Notes under the pieces: generated by a model
What the model was told of the DNA's origin: nothing
What the model saw: only the letters and a program-made list of their open reading frames with translations
Databases searched by the model: none
Assembly: GCA_964651705.1 (NCBI GenBank)
Contig: CAZYWZ010000025.1
Span: forward strand, 1 to 64,000
Reading direction: 5' to 3'
Origin: JADLBR01 sp964651705
Lineage (GTDB): Bacteria > Verrucomicrobiota > Verrucomicrobiia > JADLBR01
Length of the DNA: 64,000 nt
Shown here: piece after piece, positions 43,583-53,137 of the stretch
Position numbering within the stretch: position 1 is the first letter of the stretch
Layout of the letters: each line of letters begins with the position of its first letter
Made by a program: the position numbers and the translations under genes

Positions 43583-45427
43583 ATGAAACACGCCCTCCTC
43601 CTCATCGCCCTACTGATCACCGCATCCGCGCGCGCGGGGGCCCCGAAACCCAACGTCCTCCTGATCTTCACCGACGACCACGGCTGGGCCGACATCGGCG
43701 CGCAGGGCGCCGACGCCGACATCCGCACCCCAAACCTCGACCGGCTCGCCGCCGATGGCGTCCGGTTCACCCGCGGCTACGTGACCGCCCCGCAGTGCAC
43801 GCCCTCGCGCGCCGGCCTCATGTCCGGGATGTACCAGAACCGCTTCGGCGTCGAGCACAACGGCATCGCGATGCAGCAGGAGGTCGTGACGCTGCCCGAG
43901 CGACTGAAAGAGGCAGGCTACCTCAGCGGCATCAGCGGCAAATGGCACCTCGACATCTCCCACGAGCAGGCCGCCGGACGACGGAAGCACGTCGCGCGCC
44001 CCGAACTCGCGCCCGGTCATCAGGGCTTCGACGAGTACTTCACCGGAACGATGCAGGATTACGACGCCTCGCACGCCCTCGATGGGACGCCATTCCCCGA
44101 CGCGCCACGCGCCGTGCGCGACCCCCGCTGCCGCGTCGTCATCCAGACCGAGGCCGCCCTGAGCTTCCTAGACCGCCGCGCGAGGAAACCGGATCAGCCG
44201 TGGTTCCTGTACCTCGCCTACATGGCGCCCCACGTCCCCCTCGAATCGCCGGAGCCCTGGTTCTCCCAGACGCCCACCCACCTTCCCAAGGAACGCCGCC
44301 AGGCCCTCGCCCTCATCGGCGCGATCGACGACGGCATCGGACGCATCCGGGAAAAGTTGGCCCAGATGGGTCAGGCGAAGGATACCCTGATCTTCTTCAT
44401 CGGCGATAACGGGGCGCCCCTCGGCCATGTCTGGGACGGTTCCATCAATCTCCCCATGCGCGGCCAGAAAGGCATGCTCAGCGAGGGCGGCATCCGCGTC
44501 CCCTTCCTCGCGGCATGGCCCGCCAAGATACCCGCCGGACAGATCTATGACCACCCCGTCATCAGCCTCGATGTCGCCGCCACGGCGGTGGCCGTCGCCG
44601 GCCTGCCCCACGACCCCAAGCTCGACGGCGTGAATCTCCTGCCCTTCCTGACGGGCGAGAACACCGGCGCCCCGCACCAGACGCTCTACTGGCGCTGGAT
44701 GTCCCAGGCCGCGATCCAGGAGTTCCCCTACAAACTCATCGCGCTCGGCGGCCACGGCAACCTTCTCTTCGATATCACCACCCCAGAGGGCGAGGACATC
44801 GAGCGCAACCTCCTGCCCGAGAGGCCGGATGTCGCCGCCCGCCTCGAAGCCAAACTCAAGGCCTGGACCGACGCGCTCGAGCCCCCCGGCATGCCCCCGC
44901 CGCTCGCGGACCGCCACGTCGGGCTCTTCGCCGAACACGGCCTCAGCGCCAGACCCGAAGACGCCGCATCCACCAGAGCCAGGACTGCCCCCGAAGGCAG
45001 CATCCAGGGATGGCTCTGCCGCAACGGCACGATCAGCCTCCAGGACGGCGCCCTGATCATCACCCCGGATCCCGCCGCGCCAAAGAATGCCCGCCCCTTC
45101 CTCGCCAACACCGGCATTGACCTCGCGGGACCCGTCACCGCCACCCTCCGCCTCCGCGCCAAACAGGGGGGCACCGGCTCCCTCTCGTGGCGCACCAAAC
45201 AGCAGCCCGACTTTCTCCAGGAAAATTCGGCGGACTTCGATTGGCCCACGTCGGAGGAATGGCAGACCGCAACCGCCCAACTCCCCGTCACCGGCCGCCT
45301 CATGCACATGCGCGTCACCCCAGCGCGCGATAGCACCGGGCTCGAGATCCGATCCATCGAACTGCGCGGCAAGGACGCCAAAACGCAGGCATGGCATTTC
45401 GATGCCCCACCAGGACAGCTCCCATGA
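43583..45427 (+). CDS. Secreted sulfatase 2 with C-terminal beta-sandwich
   Basis: A 614-residue type I sulfatase. Signal MKHALLLIALLITASARAG. Metal residues in LIFTDDHGWADIG; formylglycine site CTPSRAGLMSG with Cys at residue 72; GISGKWHLD follows. The C-terminal ~130 residues (GTGSLSWRTKQQPDFLQENS) are homologous to the tail of sulfatase 1 and may bind glycan. The ATG at 43583 begins the signal peptide; the frame is open upstream through the 65-bp repeat, which is not plausible as coding. The stop overlaps the DUF1080 gene by 4 bp. Confidence 0.9.
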   Translation: MKHALLLIALLITASARAGAPKPNVLLIFTDDHGWADIGAQGADADIRTPNLDRLAADGVRFTRGYVTAPQCTPSRAGLMSGMYQNRFGVEHNGIAMQQEVVTLPERLKEAGYLSGISGKWHLDISHEQAAGRRKHVARPELAPGHQGFDEYFTGTMQDYDASHALDGTPFPDAPRAVRDPRCRVVIQTEAALSFLDRRARKPDQPWFLYLAYMAPHVPLESPEPWFSQTPTHLPKERRQALALIGAIDDGIGRIREKLAQMGQAKDTLIFFIGDNGAPLGHVWDGSINLPMRGQKGMLSEGGIRVPFLAAWPAKIPAGQIYDHPVISLDVAATAVAVAGLPHDPKLDGVNLLPFLTGENTGAPHQTLYWRWMSQAAIQEFPYKLIALGGHGNLLFDITTPEGEDIERNLLPERPDVAARLEAKLKAWTDALEPPGMPPPLADRHVGLFAEHGLSARPEDAASTRARTAPEGSIQGWLCRNGTISLQDGALIITPDPAAPKNARPFLANTGIDLAGPVTATLRLRAKQGGTGSLSWRTKQQPDFLQENSADFDWPTSEEWQTATAQLPVTGRLMHMRVTPARDSTGLEIRSIELRGKDAKTQAWHFDAPPGQLP

Positions 45428-46026
45428 AACCCCTCGCCACATTTCTTGTCACGGCCACCCTGATCTCGGCATCCCTCGCCGAACCCCGCGTCGTTCTGGA
45501 GGAACGATTTGACAAGGGGCTCTCCAAAGACTGGTTCTGGGGACTCGGCACCTGGACCGCGAAAGACGGCGTGTTGCGCGGCTTCGAGTCGGGACCGCGG
45601 CGCCACGGGCCCGTCAAGATGCGCAAATTCCCCCTCCGCGACGGGATTGTCGAATGCGAGTTCCGCCTCGAGGGCAAAGCCTCCTTCGCCGGCATCATCT
45701 TCAACGGCTCCCAAGAGCGCGGCCACATCGTCCACCTCGTCATGGCCAAGGACCAGCTCCGCATCCTCGCCCACCCCGCAAAAGGAGAGAGCGTAGAATT
45801 GCTCAAACGGCCCAACGACCTCGCCGTCGGGACTTGGCACCGCGCCCGTATCGAGTTCAAGGGACCCGAAATGAACGCCACCGTCGATGGCACGACCGTC
45901 TCCGCGAAACACGACTGCGTCGCCGAAGAGAAACTCACCTTCGGCCTCGGCGGTGACTCCGGGGGCCCCGAAGGCGAAAAGGCCGGGGCCCTCGAATTTC
46001 GTCTATTGAAGATCTTCGCCCAATGA
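45424..46026 (+). CDS. Secreted DUF1080 (3-keto-disaccharide hydrolase-like) protein
   Basis: A 200-residue exported protein, signal MKPLATFLVTATLISASLAE. The rest is a ConA-like jelly roll (DWFWGLGTWTAKDGVLRGFE, FAGIIFNGSQERGH, WHRARIEFKGPEM). This pattern fits the DUF1080/3-keto-disaccharide hydrolase group, a family often linked to Gfo/Idh oxidoreductases that make 3-keto-glycosides. It overlaps sulfatase 2 (ATGA) and is 24 bp before a Gfo/Idh gene, so desulfation and keto-glycoside cleavage may be coupled. A purely binding role is possible. Confidence 0.7.
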   Translation: MKPLATFLVTATLISASLAEPRVVLEERFDKGLSKDWFWGLGTWTAKDGVLRGFESGPRRHGPVKMRKFPLRDGIVECEFRLEGKASFAGIIFNGSQERGHIVHLVMAKDQLRILAHPAKGESVELLKRPNDLAVGTWHRARIEFKGPEMNATVDGTTVSAKHDCVAEEKLTFGLGGDSGGPEGEKAGALEFRLLKIFAQ

Positions 46027-46050
46027 CCGCAACCCAGACCCCTTGAGGCG

Positions 46051-47274
46051 ATGAACGACAAGACCCATCAGAGACCCGAGCGCCTTTCTCGGCGCGACTT
46101 CCTCAACGCCACCTTTCTCGGCTCAGCCATGACCGCACAGGCTTCGCCAACCCGCGCCGAGGAGGGGACAATCCAAGGATTCGATCGGACCGATCCGGGC
46201 ACGATCCAGGCCAAACCCTGGCAGCCGATATCCGACCGGAAGATCCGCGTGGGCATTGTCGGATTCGGGGCCTGCCAGTTCGGGGCAAAGTTCGGCTTCC
46301 AGGACCACCCGAACGTCGAGGTGGTCGCGGTCAGCGATCTGTTCCCCGACCGCTGCGCCGGCCTCGCGAAGGCCTGCCGCTGCGAAAAGACATACCCCTC
46401 TCTCGAGGAGATGGTGAAGGATGACGCCATCGAGGCCATCTTCCTCGCGACCGACGCCCCAAGTCACGCGAGGCATGCCATCCTATCCATGGAACACGGC
46501 AAGCACGTCGCCTCCGCCGTCCCCGCGGTTTTCGGTTCTGTCGAGGATGCCGACCGGCTGCACGAGGCCGCGCGCCGCACGGGCATGACCTACATGATGT
46601 TCGAGACGTCCGCGTACCACCCCGAGTGCCACGCTATGCGCACGGCTTACCGCGCCGGCGCCTTCGGCAAACTGGTCTATTCCGAGGGTCAGTACTATCA
46701 CTTCTTTGGCAAGCCGCTCGACAGTTATAAGAACTGGCGCCTCGGCCTTCCCCCGATGTGGTACCCCACGCACTCGACCGCCTATTATGTCGCAGTCACC
46801 GGCGGCAGCTTCACCCACGTCTCCTGCCAGGGCTTCCGCGGGGGCATCAGAGAATTTCAACCCGCCGCCAACCCCTACAAGAACCCTTTCGATAGCGAGA
46901 TCGCCCTGTTCCGCACGGGCGAGGGCGGCGCCTCGCGCATGAGCGTCTGCTGGGGCATGCGCGGCTCGCACGGCGAATATGGCCACGTCCGAGGCGAGCG
47001 CGGGCAGATGGAGGGAACCCGATTCGAACCGGCCGCAGAACTCAAGGGGCTGGCCATCGATCTCGCCAAACCCCGGCTCCCGCCAGGCATGGATCCCGGC
47101 GGACACGGCGGCTCCCACGGCTACCTCACGGACGAGTTCATCTCCGCCCTGCTGCAAAATCGAAAGCCTCTCGTGGATATCACCTGCGCCCTAAACATGA
47201 CCGTCCCCGGCATCGTCGCCCACCAGTCCGCCATCAAAGACGGCGAACGGCTTTCGGTGCCGCAGTACGCCTGA
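46051..47274 (+). CDS. TAT-exported Gfo/Idh/MocA-family oxidoreductase
   Basis: A 407-residue NAD(P)-binding oxidoreductase. The twin-arginine signal LSRRDFLNATFLGSAM means it is exported folded with its cofactor. The Rossmann motif VGIVGFGACQFGAKFGF is near residue 67. The usual catalytic EKP is replaced: GKHVASAVPA near 150 has no Lys at that position, so the mechanism may differ. The C-terminal domain carries YYHFFGKPLDSYKNWRLG and CWGMRGSHGEYGHV. Exported family members oxidise or isomerise sugars; with the DUF1080 gene just upstream, keto-sugar formation is likely. It ends the sulfatase 1 to Gfo/Idh run. Confidence 0.85.
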   Translation: MNDKTHQRPERLSRRDFLNATFLGSAMTAQASPTRAEEGTIQGFDRTDPGTIQAKPWQPISDRKIRVGIVGFGACQFGAKFGFQDHPNVEVVAVSDLFPDRCAGLAKACRCEKTYPSLEEMVKDDAIEAIFLATDAPSHARHAILSMEHGKHVASAVPAVFGSVEDADRLHEAARRTGMTYMMFETSAYHPECHAMRTAYRAGAFGKLVYSEGQYYHFFGKPLDSYKNWRLGLPPMWYPTHSTAYYVAVTGGSFTHVSCQGFRGGIREFQPAANPYKNPFDSEIALFRTGEGGASRMSVCWGMRGSHGEYGHVRGERGQMEGTRFEPAAELKGLAIDLAKPRLPPGMDPGGHGGSHGYLTDEFISALLQNRKPLVDITCALNMTVPGIVAHQSAIKDGERLSVPQYA

Positions 47275-47343
47275 TCCCAACCACCACGATGCCCCGGCTT
47301 CTCTGCGTCCCCGCGGGAGGATGCCATTTCTCGGGCGACGCGA

Positions 47344-48771
47344 TCACGGCGCATGCCGCTTGGCCTTGGAGCCACCGCCCTTCCAGATGTCATACTTAGG
47401 ATCCGCAAATCGCCCGAAAAACTCATCCAGCCGCCCGGCCATTTCCGCCCTCACTTCCTCGCTCCCCGGCTGCCCAAACAGATTGAACCGCTCGCGCGGA
47501 TCGGCCCGCATGTCATAGAGCTCGTGGGGCCCACCGGGGTGACGCGCCACGTACTTCCACCCGTCGGTCCGGATCGCCCGACAGCCCTCCATCTCATAGA
47601 AGATGGTGTTATCCCAGCCGGCCAGCGGCTGGCCCGCCAGCGCGGCGGAAAAATCCCGCCCCGGGGATTGCGGCGACGCGGGCATCCTATCGCCCAGGCC
47701 AAGGTAACCCAGGACCGAGGGCAGAAAGTCGTAGTTGCTCACCAGGGCATCACAGGTTTTCCCCGCGGGAATCCGTTTCGGCTGCCTGAAGATCAGCGGG
47801 ATCTGCATCATGAGCTCGTGCGCGCCGGTCGGCCGCGTGTGGTCCCCCATGCCCCAGATGCCATTCTGCCCACCCATCCACCCCTGATCCGCGGAGTATG
47901 CCACGAGCGTGCGCTCATCGAGACCGAGTCGCTTGATCGCGGCCATGACCTCCCCAACGCCATCATCCACCCCGCTCGTCTCCGCCGCGCACCGCTCCAT
48001 CGCGTTCTGCGTGTTGTGAAACGCCTTGTTCGCCCGCTGCCAGGGGTGCATCGCGTCGCGCGGGAAACTGTGGAATGGTTTCCCCCGGTAGAATTCGGCC
48101 CACCGATTCCGCGGTGGGTTTGACATCATCGGGCCAAGATTGTACGGGCCGTTGTACGCCAGAAAGAGGAAGAATGGCCTATCTTTGTTGGCCTCGATGA
48201 ACCGGATCCCCTCGCGCGTCCATAGCTCCGTGGTATAGCCCGCCTCCACCCGGACAGCCCCATTCTCGATCACCTGCTGGTCGTAGAATTCCTTTGTCGA
48301 CCCATCGGGCTTGGTTATCCAAAACGAAAATCCCTCCGACGGCGTCAGGTTCGCGCCGAGATGCCACTTCCCACTCAACCCGCACACGTAGCCGGCGTCC
48401 CGCAGGATCTCCCCCAGCGACGTGAATTCCTCGAGGGTGTCATAGGCCTCTGGGCCCATCATGTACTTCGGGTCGAGGAAGGAATGCACGCCGTGCTGCG
48501 ACGGGATCAGCCCCGTCAGGAACGTCGCCCGCGTCGGGGAACAGACCGGGTTGCTGCTCAGCGCCCGCGTGAAACGGATCCCCTCATGCGCCAGTCGGTC
48601 GATGTGCGGCGTCTGGATGTCCGCATTCCCGTAGCACCCGAGCGTCCACGCCCCCTGGTTGTCGGTCAGGATGAAGACGAGATTCGGCGGGCGCCCCTCA
48701 GCGGGGGCGCCGGATGCCGCAACGAGGAAGAAAGAAAGGAGGGCTGCGGTTAGCGCGCCGGCCATCCGCAT
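47344..48771 (-). CDS. Secreted sulfatase 3
   Basis: A 475-residue type I sulfatase. Signal MRMAGALTAALLSFFLVAAS. Metal site FILTDNQGAWTLG (the second Asp is Asn here, a known variation); formylglycine site CSPTRATFLTG with Cys at residue 77; GLSGKWHLGAN follows. No C-terminal extra domain. Either of two ATGs (48771, 48765) may be used; the upstream open frame runs through a palindromic repeat and is not coding. Convergent with the Gfo/Idh gene and downstream, on the same strand, of the TAT isomerase. Confidence 0.9.
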   Translation of the reverse strand: MRMAGALTAALLSFFLVAASGAPAEGRPPNLVFILTDNQGAWTLGCYGNADIQTPHIDRLAHEGIRFTRALSSNPVCSPTRATFLTGLIPSQHGVHSFLDPKYMMGPEAYDTLEEFTSLGEILRDAGYVCGLSGKWHLGANLTPSEGFSFWITKPDGSTKEFYDQQVIENGAVRVEAGYTTELWTREGIRFIEANKDRPFFLFLAYNGPYNLGPMMSNPPRNRWAEFYRGKPFHSFPRDAMHPWQRANKAFHNTQNAMERCAAETSGVDDGVGEVMAAIKRLGLDERTLVAYSADQGWMGGQNGIWGMGDHTRPTGAHELMMQIPLIFRQPKRIPAGKTCDALVSNYDFLPSVLGYLGLGDRMPASPQSPGRDFSAALAGQPLAGWDNTIFYEMEGCRAIRTDGWKYVARHPGGPHELYDMRADPRERFNLFGQPGSEEVRAEMAGRLDEFFGRFADPKYDIWKGGGSKAKRHAP

Positions 48772-48789
48772 AGTATAATGGGCAAATCC

Positions 48790-48907
48790 CGCGGACGTCG
48801 AGCGCCGACGCCGCGAGGCAGACATTCCTGTCTGCCCCCGGGAATCCCGAGCGGGCGCGCCGCAGCCAACTCGCCCGCCTTCGCGGGGGAACTTCTGCCT
48901 CACGCGA
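48790..48907. repeat. GGCAGACA palindrome, copy 3, with secondary stems
   Basis: GGCAGACA-TTCC-TGTCTGCC at 48817-48836 is identical to the copies inside HzsA-like 2 and 4, but is intergenic here. It is followed by smaller stems ending in GCGGGGGAACTTCTGCCTCA. It lies between the TAT isomerase stop and the sulfatase 3 start. Confidence 0.75.
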
Positions 48908-48910
48908 AGG

Positions 48911-49825
48911 TCACACGTCGCACACGCTCGCCGCATGCCGCAACGCCAGCACCCGGTCGTCCCACGTCGGAATGAACTCCTGCGCGACGTACCCCTCATA
49001 TCCCGTCGCCAGGATGGCACGCATGATGGCCGGATAATTCAACTCCTGGGCGTCGTCCAACTCCCCCCGGCCCGGCACGCCCGCCGTGTGGTAGTGCGCG
49101 ATCACATCCTTGTGCTGCCCGATGCGCCGGATGACGTCCCCATTCATGATCTGCACATGGTAGATATCGAACAGCAGCTTCATGTTCGGCGAACCGACCC
49201 TCCGGATCAGCTCCACACAAAAGTCCACGTCGTCGCCAAAATACCCGGGATGCCCCTTCATCGGCGCGCTGTCGTCGCGGCTGTTCAGGTGCTCCAGGCA
49301 CAGGTTCACGCCCTGCTTCTCGGCATGCCCGATCGCCCGCTTCCAGCACGCCACGCAGTTCTCGGCCCCCGCCTCGTCGCCGATCCCGGCCTCGCGCATC
49401 CCGGTGAAGGTGATGACGTTCTGGCACCCTACCGCCGCCGCCAGGTCGATACCCTCGCGTAGTTTCTCCTCCACGAACCCGTGGTTTTCGGGATTGAATG
49501 GCCCCTTCGCGAACCCGTGGCTCCCCACCAGCGATACCTGCAGCCCTAGATCCCGGATCATCGGATAATGCTCCGGCCCGATACCCTCCATCGCCACCAG
49601 CCCGATCTCGCGACAGTGCCTCGCCAACTCCGGCACCGGCATCGGCTTGTATGTCCAACCCATGATCGATTGCCGGATCCGTCCATGCCGTATCTTATAA
49701 TCCGGCGCGACGGGCTCGCCCGCGATCGCGCCCCCCGGACCCGCCAGCGCCACGGCGCCCGCGGCCGCGCCTCCCATCCGGAGGAAGGCGCGCCGTCCCA
49801 TGCCTGCGTCTAATGATCTGCTCAT
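48911..49825 (-). CDS. TAT-exported sugar isomerase/epimerase, xylose-isomerase-like TIM barrel
   Basis: A 304-residue protein. The twin-arginine signal is GRRAFLRMGGAAAGAVAL. The rest is an AP-endonuclease-2/xylose-isomerase-like TIM barrel related to hydroxypyruvate isomerase. Likely metal ligands are the Glu in LCLEHLNSRDD, Asp and His in LLFDIYHVQIMNGD, and the Glu in YVAQEFIPTWDD. Exported members can act on keto-sugars, so it probably joins the Gfo/Idh and DUF1080 proteins. The start is the ATG at 49825 giving MSRSLDAG. Divergent from the rhamnosidase-like gene, with 92 bp between. Confidence 0.85.
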   Translation of the reverse strand: MSRSLDAGMGRRAFLRMGGAAAGAVALAGPGGAIAGEPVAPDYKIRHGRIRQSIMGWTYKPMPVPELARHCREIGLVAMEGIGPEHYPMIRDLGLQVSLVGSHGFAKGPFNPENHGFVEEKLREGIDLAAAVGCQNVITFTGMREAGIGDEAGAENCVACWKRAIGHAEKQGVNLCLEHLNSRDDSAPMKGHPGYFGDDVDFCVELIRRVGSPNMKLLFDIYHVQIMNGDVIRRIGQHKDVIAHYHTAGVPGRGELDDAQELNYPAIMRAILATGYEGYVAQEFIPTWDDRVLALRHAASVCDV

Positions 49826-49917
49826 GCCCGAAGACTGCACGCGGGATATTGCATTCTCCACAAGAATCCCCGATCCTCGCCGCACCGCACTCCACCATCC
49901 TTCAAACCAGACGCCCC

Positions 49918-52890
49918 ATGAACCTCGATCCCTCAGGATGCTTCGCCCTCGCCCTTCTCGCCACCACCCCCGTATCGGCCGCGGACCAAGCCACCGCCTC
50001 ATCGGCCTTACCCCAATGGCACGCGTCATGGATCTGGCGCCCCGCGAAGGATGGGGACGACGACTACAACCGATGGATGCTCGCCCGACGCACGTTCGAG
50101 ATCCGCGGCATTGCCAGATCCGCCATCCTCCGGGCCACCGCCGACACCCGATACCAGCTATTCCTGAACGGCGCTTTCGCGGGCGACGGCCCCGTCAAGG
50201 CATTCCCCGAGCACTACCGATACGACGCGATCGACGTCACCCCATTCCTCCGCCCAGGCCCCAACGCCATCGCCGCCCGCGTCCACCACTGGGGACGCGA
50301 CACCGCGCAGAGCATCGCCGTGCGCCCAGGACTCCTCGTCCACCTCGAATGGGAAGATGACGCCGGTCGCCACGCCCTCGGCACCGACGCCATATGGAAA
50401 GTCTGCGAGGATCTCGCCCACGATCCACGCAGCCCCATCGCCAGCGCGCACCTCGGGTTCGAGGAACAGTACGACGCCCGCCGCGAGCAACCGGGATGGG
50501 CGATCGCCGCCCATGACGATTCTGCGTGGGAGACGCCAACGGCCTTCGCCAGCGCCGCCGGAGGCCCATGGGCAAACCTCCGCCACAGCGGCATCCCGCC
50601 ACTCGCCAAGGACCCCGTGCTCCCCTCATCCGTACTGTCCGCGCGACGCGTTCGCCCGCCCCGCATCGCCTCGGCCCTCAACCTCGGCCGATGCCAGGGC
50701 ATCGACCGGAAGGCGGACGCCCGAAACCCGCACCGCTTCGCGCTCGCCGCGATCCTCTCCAGCGAATGCGATCAGGAGGCGACGATCTGCCGCCCCAGCG
50801 CGGGTTTCGAATTCGGCTCGATCCGCATCGCCGGCGCCGAGATCGACGTCGCGAAAGACCTGCTCCAGCAAGAGCGCGCAACCCTGCGCCTCAGGCGCGG
50901 CGACAACCCCGCCATCGTCATCCTCGACGGGCCATCGGAGATCGAAGAATTTCAGTTCATCCTGGACGCGGGCGCCCCGGTCACCCTCCGCGCCGCCTAT
51001 GGCGACGGCCCATGGTCCATCGCCGGGCCCTTCAAGCCCGCGGACGCCGCGTGGAAACAGATCCGCGCCGCCCGCTCGCATGACGAACTCCAGCCACTCC
51101 GCGACCGTTTCCGCGCGCCAGAGCCCAGGGAGATCATCGGCGCCGACGTCCACGCCCTCACCTGCTTCCGGAGTGATGTCGGCCCCGCGGAAGTGACCGG
51201 GCAAAACAATCTCGTTGCCGACAACGAGGAGGACACGGTCGTCCCGTCGGGAGAAGACGACGTGGAACTCCTGATCGACCTCGGCCAAGAATACAACGCC
51301 CACGTCACATTACAGCTCTGCGCCCCGGAGGGCGTCGTGATCGATGGCAATATATTCGAGCGCTTCCACGACGGCGCACCGCAATGGTCATGGCGCAACC
51401 GTTCCAGCTTCCGGTACACCACCCGCGCCGGATGGCAACGATACCAGACGATGCGCCACTTCGGCGGCCGCTATCTCGCGCTCACGGTGCGCGCGCGCCC
51501 ATCCGAGGTCCGCATCCGCCGCGTCGGCGCCCTGTTCACCCACTACCCGGCGGCCGATCGCGGCATGTTCGCCTGCTCCGATGCCCTGCTGAACAACGTC
51601 TGGCGCACCTGCCGCCAGACGATGCTCTGCTGCATGGAGGACACCTTCGTCGACTGCCCGCTCTACGAGCAATCGTACTGGCTCGGCGACGCGCGCAACG
51701 AGGCGCTCGTCTGCTACATGATGTTCGGGGACGCGCGACTGGTCCGCCGCTGCTGCGAGCTCGGCGGCGAGAGCCTGGGACGCGGCGACCTCGCGCACAT
51801 GCGCGTCCCCACCCGCTGGCCGCGCGTCATCCCCGCCTGGAGTTTCCTCTGGCTCCGCATGTGCTGGGAGAACTACTGGCACTCCGGCGACCGCGAGGCC
51901 CTCGTCACGCGCTTGTTCCCAGACGCCCGCAAGATGCTCGATGCCTGCCTAAACAACTATATCGATCCCAAGACCGGCCTGTTCTCCATAACGGCCTGGC
52001 AGTTCTTCGATTGGATCGGCCTCGACAACGGGCACCGCATCGTCACACACAATAACACGTTCCTCGTCGATTCGCTCCGCCTCGGCGCCCGCATGGCCGA
52101 GGTCGCCGGAGACCCACCGACCGCCTCCCGCTACCGCGCCGCCGCCGATCGGCTGGTCGCCCGGATCAACGAGCACCTCTGGGACGATGTGCGCGGGGCC
52201 TATGTCGATAGCATCCGCAACGACGGCGCGCGCAGCACCAGCGTGTCGCGACAGATCAACACCCTCGCGCTGCTCCACGGCGTCGTGCCGCCCGACAGGG
52301 AAAAACGCGCGCTGCCCATCGTCCTCGGCGAACAGACCGATGGCGTCGTCCAATTCGGCAGCCCGTTTGCCACCCTATATCTGCTGGAGTATCTCGGCGA
52401 GACCGGACGGGTCGCGCCGATGCTCGACGTGATCCGCGATCTCTGGGGCGGGATGATGGATGCGCAGACCACCACGTTCTGGGAGTCCTTCGCCAACGGC
52501 AACCTCGGCGGTGGGCGATATCCCACCCGCAGCTACTGCCACGCATGGTCCGCCGGGCCCGCCTACGTCTTCAGCCGCTACCTGATCGGCGCGCGCATCG
52601 AAGAGCCCGGCGGCTCGCGGCTCTCCCTCACCCCGCGCGTCGATTGCCTCGACCGCGCCGACGCCAGGATCCCGTTGCCGGCGGGCGAGGCGCGCCTCTC
52701 TTGGACCCGCCAGTCCGACGGTTCGGTCCAGGTCACCCTATCGGCCTCACCCGAGATCCACGCCACCCTGCAGCCACCCCCCGGCTGGGGCATCCGGGAT
52801 CAAAATAGGCCCATCCTCGAGCTCACGCCAGGGGAAGAAATCACCGTGTCCCTGAAAGACACGACATCTCCCCCAAGTCGATACGAGTAG
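49918..52890 (+). CDS. Alpha-L-rhamnosidase-like glycoside hydrolase (GH78-type)
   Basis: A 990-residue exported enzyme; signal region CFALALLATTPVSAA. N-terminal beta-sandwich domains (WHASWIWRPAKDGDDDY, LFLNGAFAGDGPVKAFPEHY) resemble the rhamnosidase N-domain. The (alpha/alpha)6 barrel carries DCPLYEQSYWLGD at about residue 579, a variant of the GH78 DCPQRDERxGWxGD motif that keeps the likely general-acid Glu. ESFANG and SYCHAWSAGPAYVFSRY near the end are also typical. The variant motif leaves substrate choice open. It would free terminal rhamnose, feeding the sugar-acid genes at 23-26 kb. Confidence 0.78.
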   Translation: MNLDPSGCFALALLATTPVSAADQATASSALPQWHASWIWRPAKDGDDDYNRWMLARRTFEIRGIARSAILRATADTRYQLFLNGAFAGDGPVKAFPEHYRYDAIDVTPFLRPGPNAIAARVHHWGRDTAQSIAVRPGLLVHLEWEDDAGRHALGTDAIWKVCEDLAHDPRSPIASAHLGFEEQYDARREQPGWAIAAHDDSAWETPTAFASAAGGPWANLRHSGIPPLAKDPVLPSSVLSARRVRPPRIASALNLGRCQGIDRKADARNPHRFALAAILSSECDQEATICRPSAGFEFGSIRIAGAEIDVAKDLLQQERATLRLRRGDNPAIVILDGPSEIEEFQFILDAGAPVTLRAAYGDGPWSIAGPFKPADAAWKQIRAARSHDELQPLRDRFRAPEPREIIGADVHALTCFRSDVGPAEVTGQNNLVADNEEDTVVPSGEDDVELLIDLGQEYNAHVTLQLCAPEGVVIDGNIFERFHDGAPQWSWRNRSSFRYTTRAGWQRYQTMRHFGGRYLALTVRARPSEVRIRRVGALFTHYPAADRGMFACSDALLNNVWRTCRQTMLCCMEDTFVDCPLYEQSYWLGDARNEALVCYMMFGDARLVRRCCELGGESLGRGDLAHMRVPTRWPRVIPAWSFLWLRMCWENYWHSGDREALVTRLFPDARKMLDACLNNYIDPKTGLFSITAWQFFDWIGLDNGHRIVTHNNTFLVDSLRLGARMAEVAGDPPTASRYRAAADRLVARINEHLWDDVRGAYVDSIRNDGARSTSVSRQINTLALLHGVVPPDREKRALPIVLGEQTDGVVQFGSPFATLYLLEYLGETGRVAPMLDVIRDLWGGMMDAQTTTFWESFANGNLGGGRYPTRSYCHAWSAGPAYVFSRYLIGARIEEPGGSRLSLTPRVDCLDRADARIPLPAGEARLSWTRQSDGSVQVTLSASPEIHATLQPPPGWGIRDQNRPILELTPGEEITVSLKDTTSPPSRYE

Positions 52891-52900
52891 CTACTTGGGG
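52871..52900. repeat. Hairpin across the rhamnosidase stop codon
   Basis: CCCCAAGT at 52871-52878 pairs with ACTTGGGG at 52893-52900, and AGTAGCTACT in the loop is itself a palindrome. The stop codon lies in the loop. No T-run follows, so it is only a weak terminator candidate. Confidence 0.45.
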
Positions 52901-52980
52901 ACTGCCACGACAGGACCCTTCCGCCATGGGGCTCGCAGGCGCTGCGGCTGATGGCCTGTATAGAACGCCTCGGTGGGTCC

Positions 52981-53060
52981 CCGCTCGCTCACGCTCGCCG
53001 CTACACCGGAATCTCGCTCGTGAAACGCGGCAGAGGCGCAGCGGGGAGCGTGAGCGACCC
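52981..53060. repeat. Inverted repeat with GCTCGCTCACGCTC arms
   Basis: GCTCGCTCACGCTCGCCGCT near 52983-53002 is nearly complementary (two mismatches) to AGCGGGGAGCGTGAGCGACC at 53040-53059. It occupies the 247-bp gap before the Tm-1-like gene. Confidence 0.6.
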
Positions 53061-53137
53061 GTGCGACGGCCGAGTTACGGCGCGTTCTGGAATCCCCTTG
53101 TCCACGGCGCATCCCCCGCGCACTCTTGCAGCATCGC

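Noticed and set aside
46051..47274. Inactivated Gfo/Idh oxidoreductase because EKP is absent
   Set aside because: The NAD site is intact and TAT-exported family members often diverge here, so it is kept as an active-looking gene with a note.
48772..49020. N-terminal extension of sulfatase 3
   Set aside because: The extension is read through a palindromic repeat and overlaps the isomerase gene. The signal peptide begins at the ATG near 48771.
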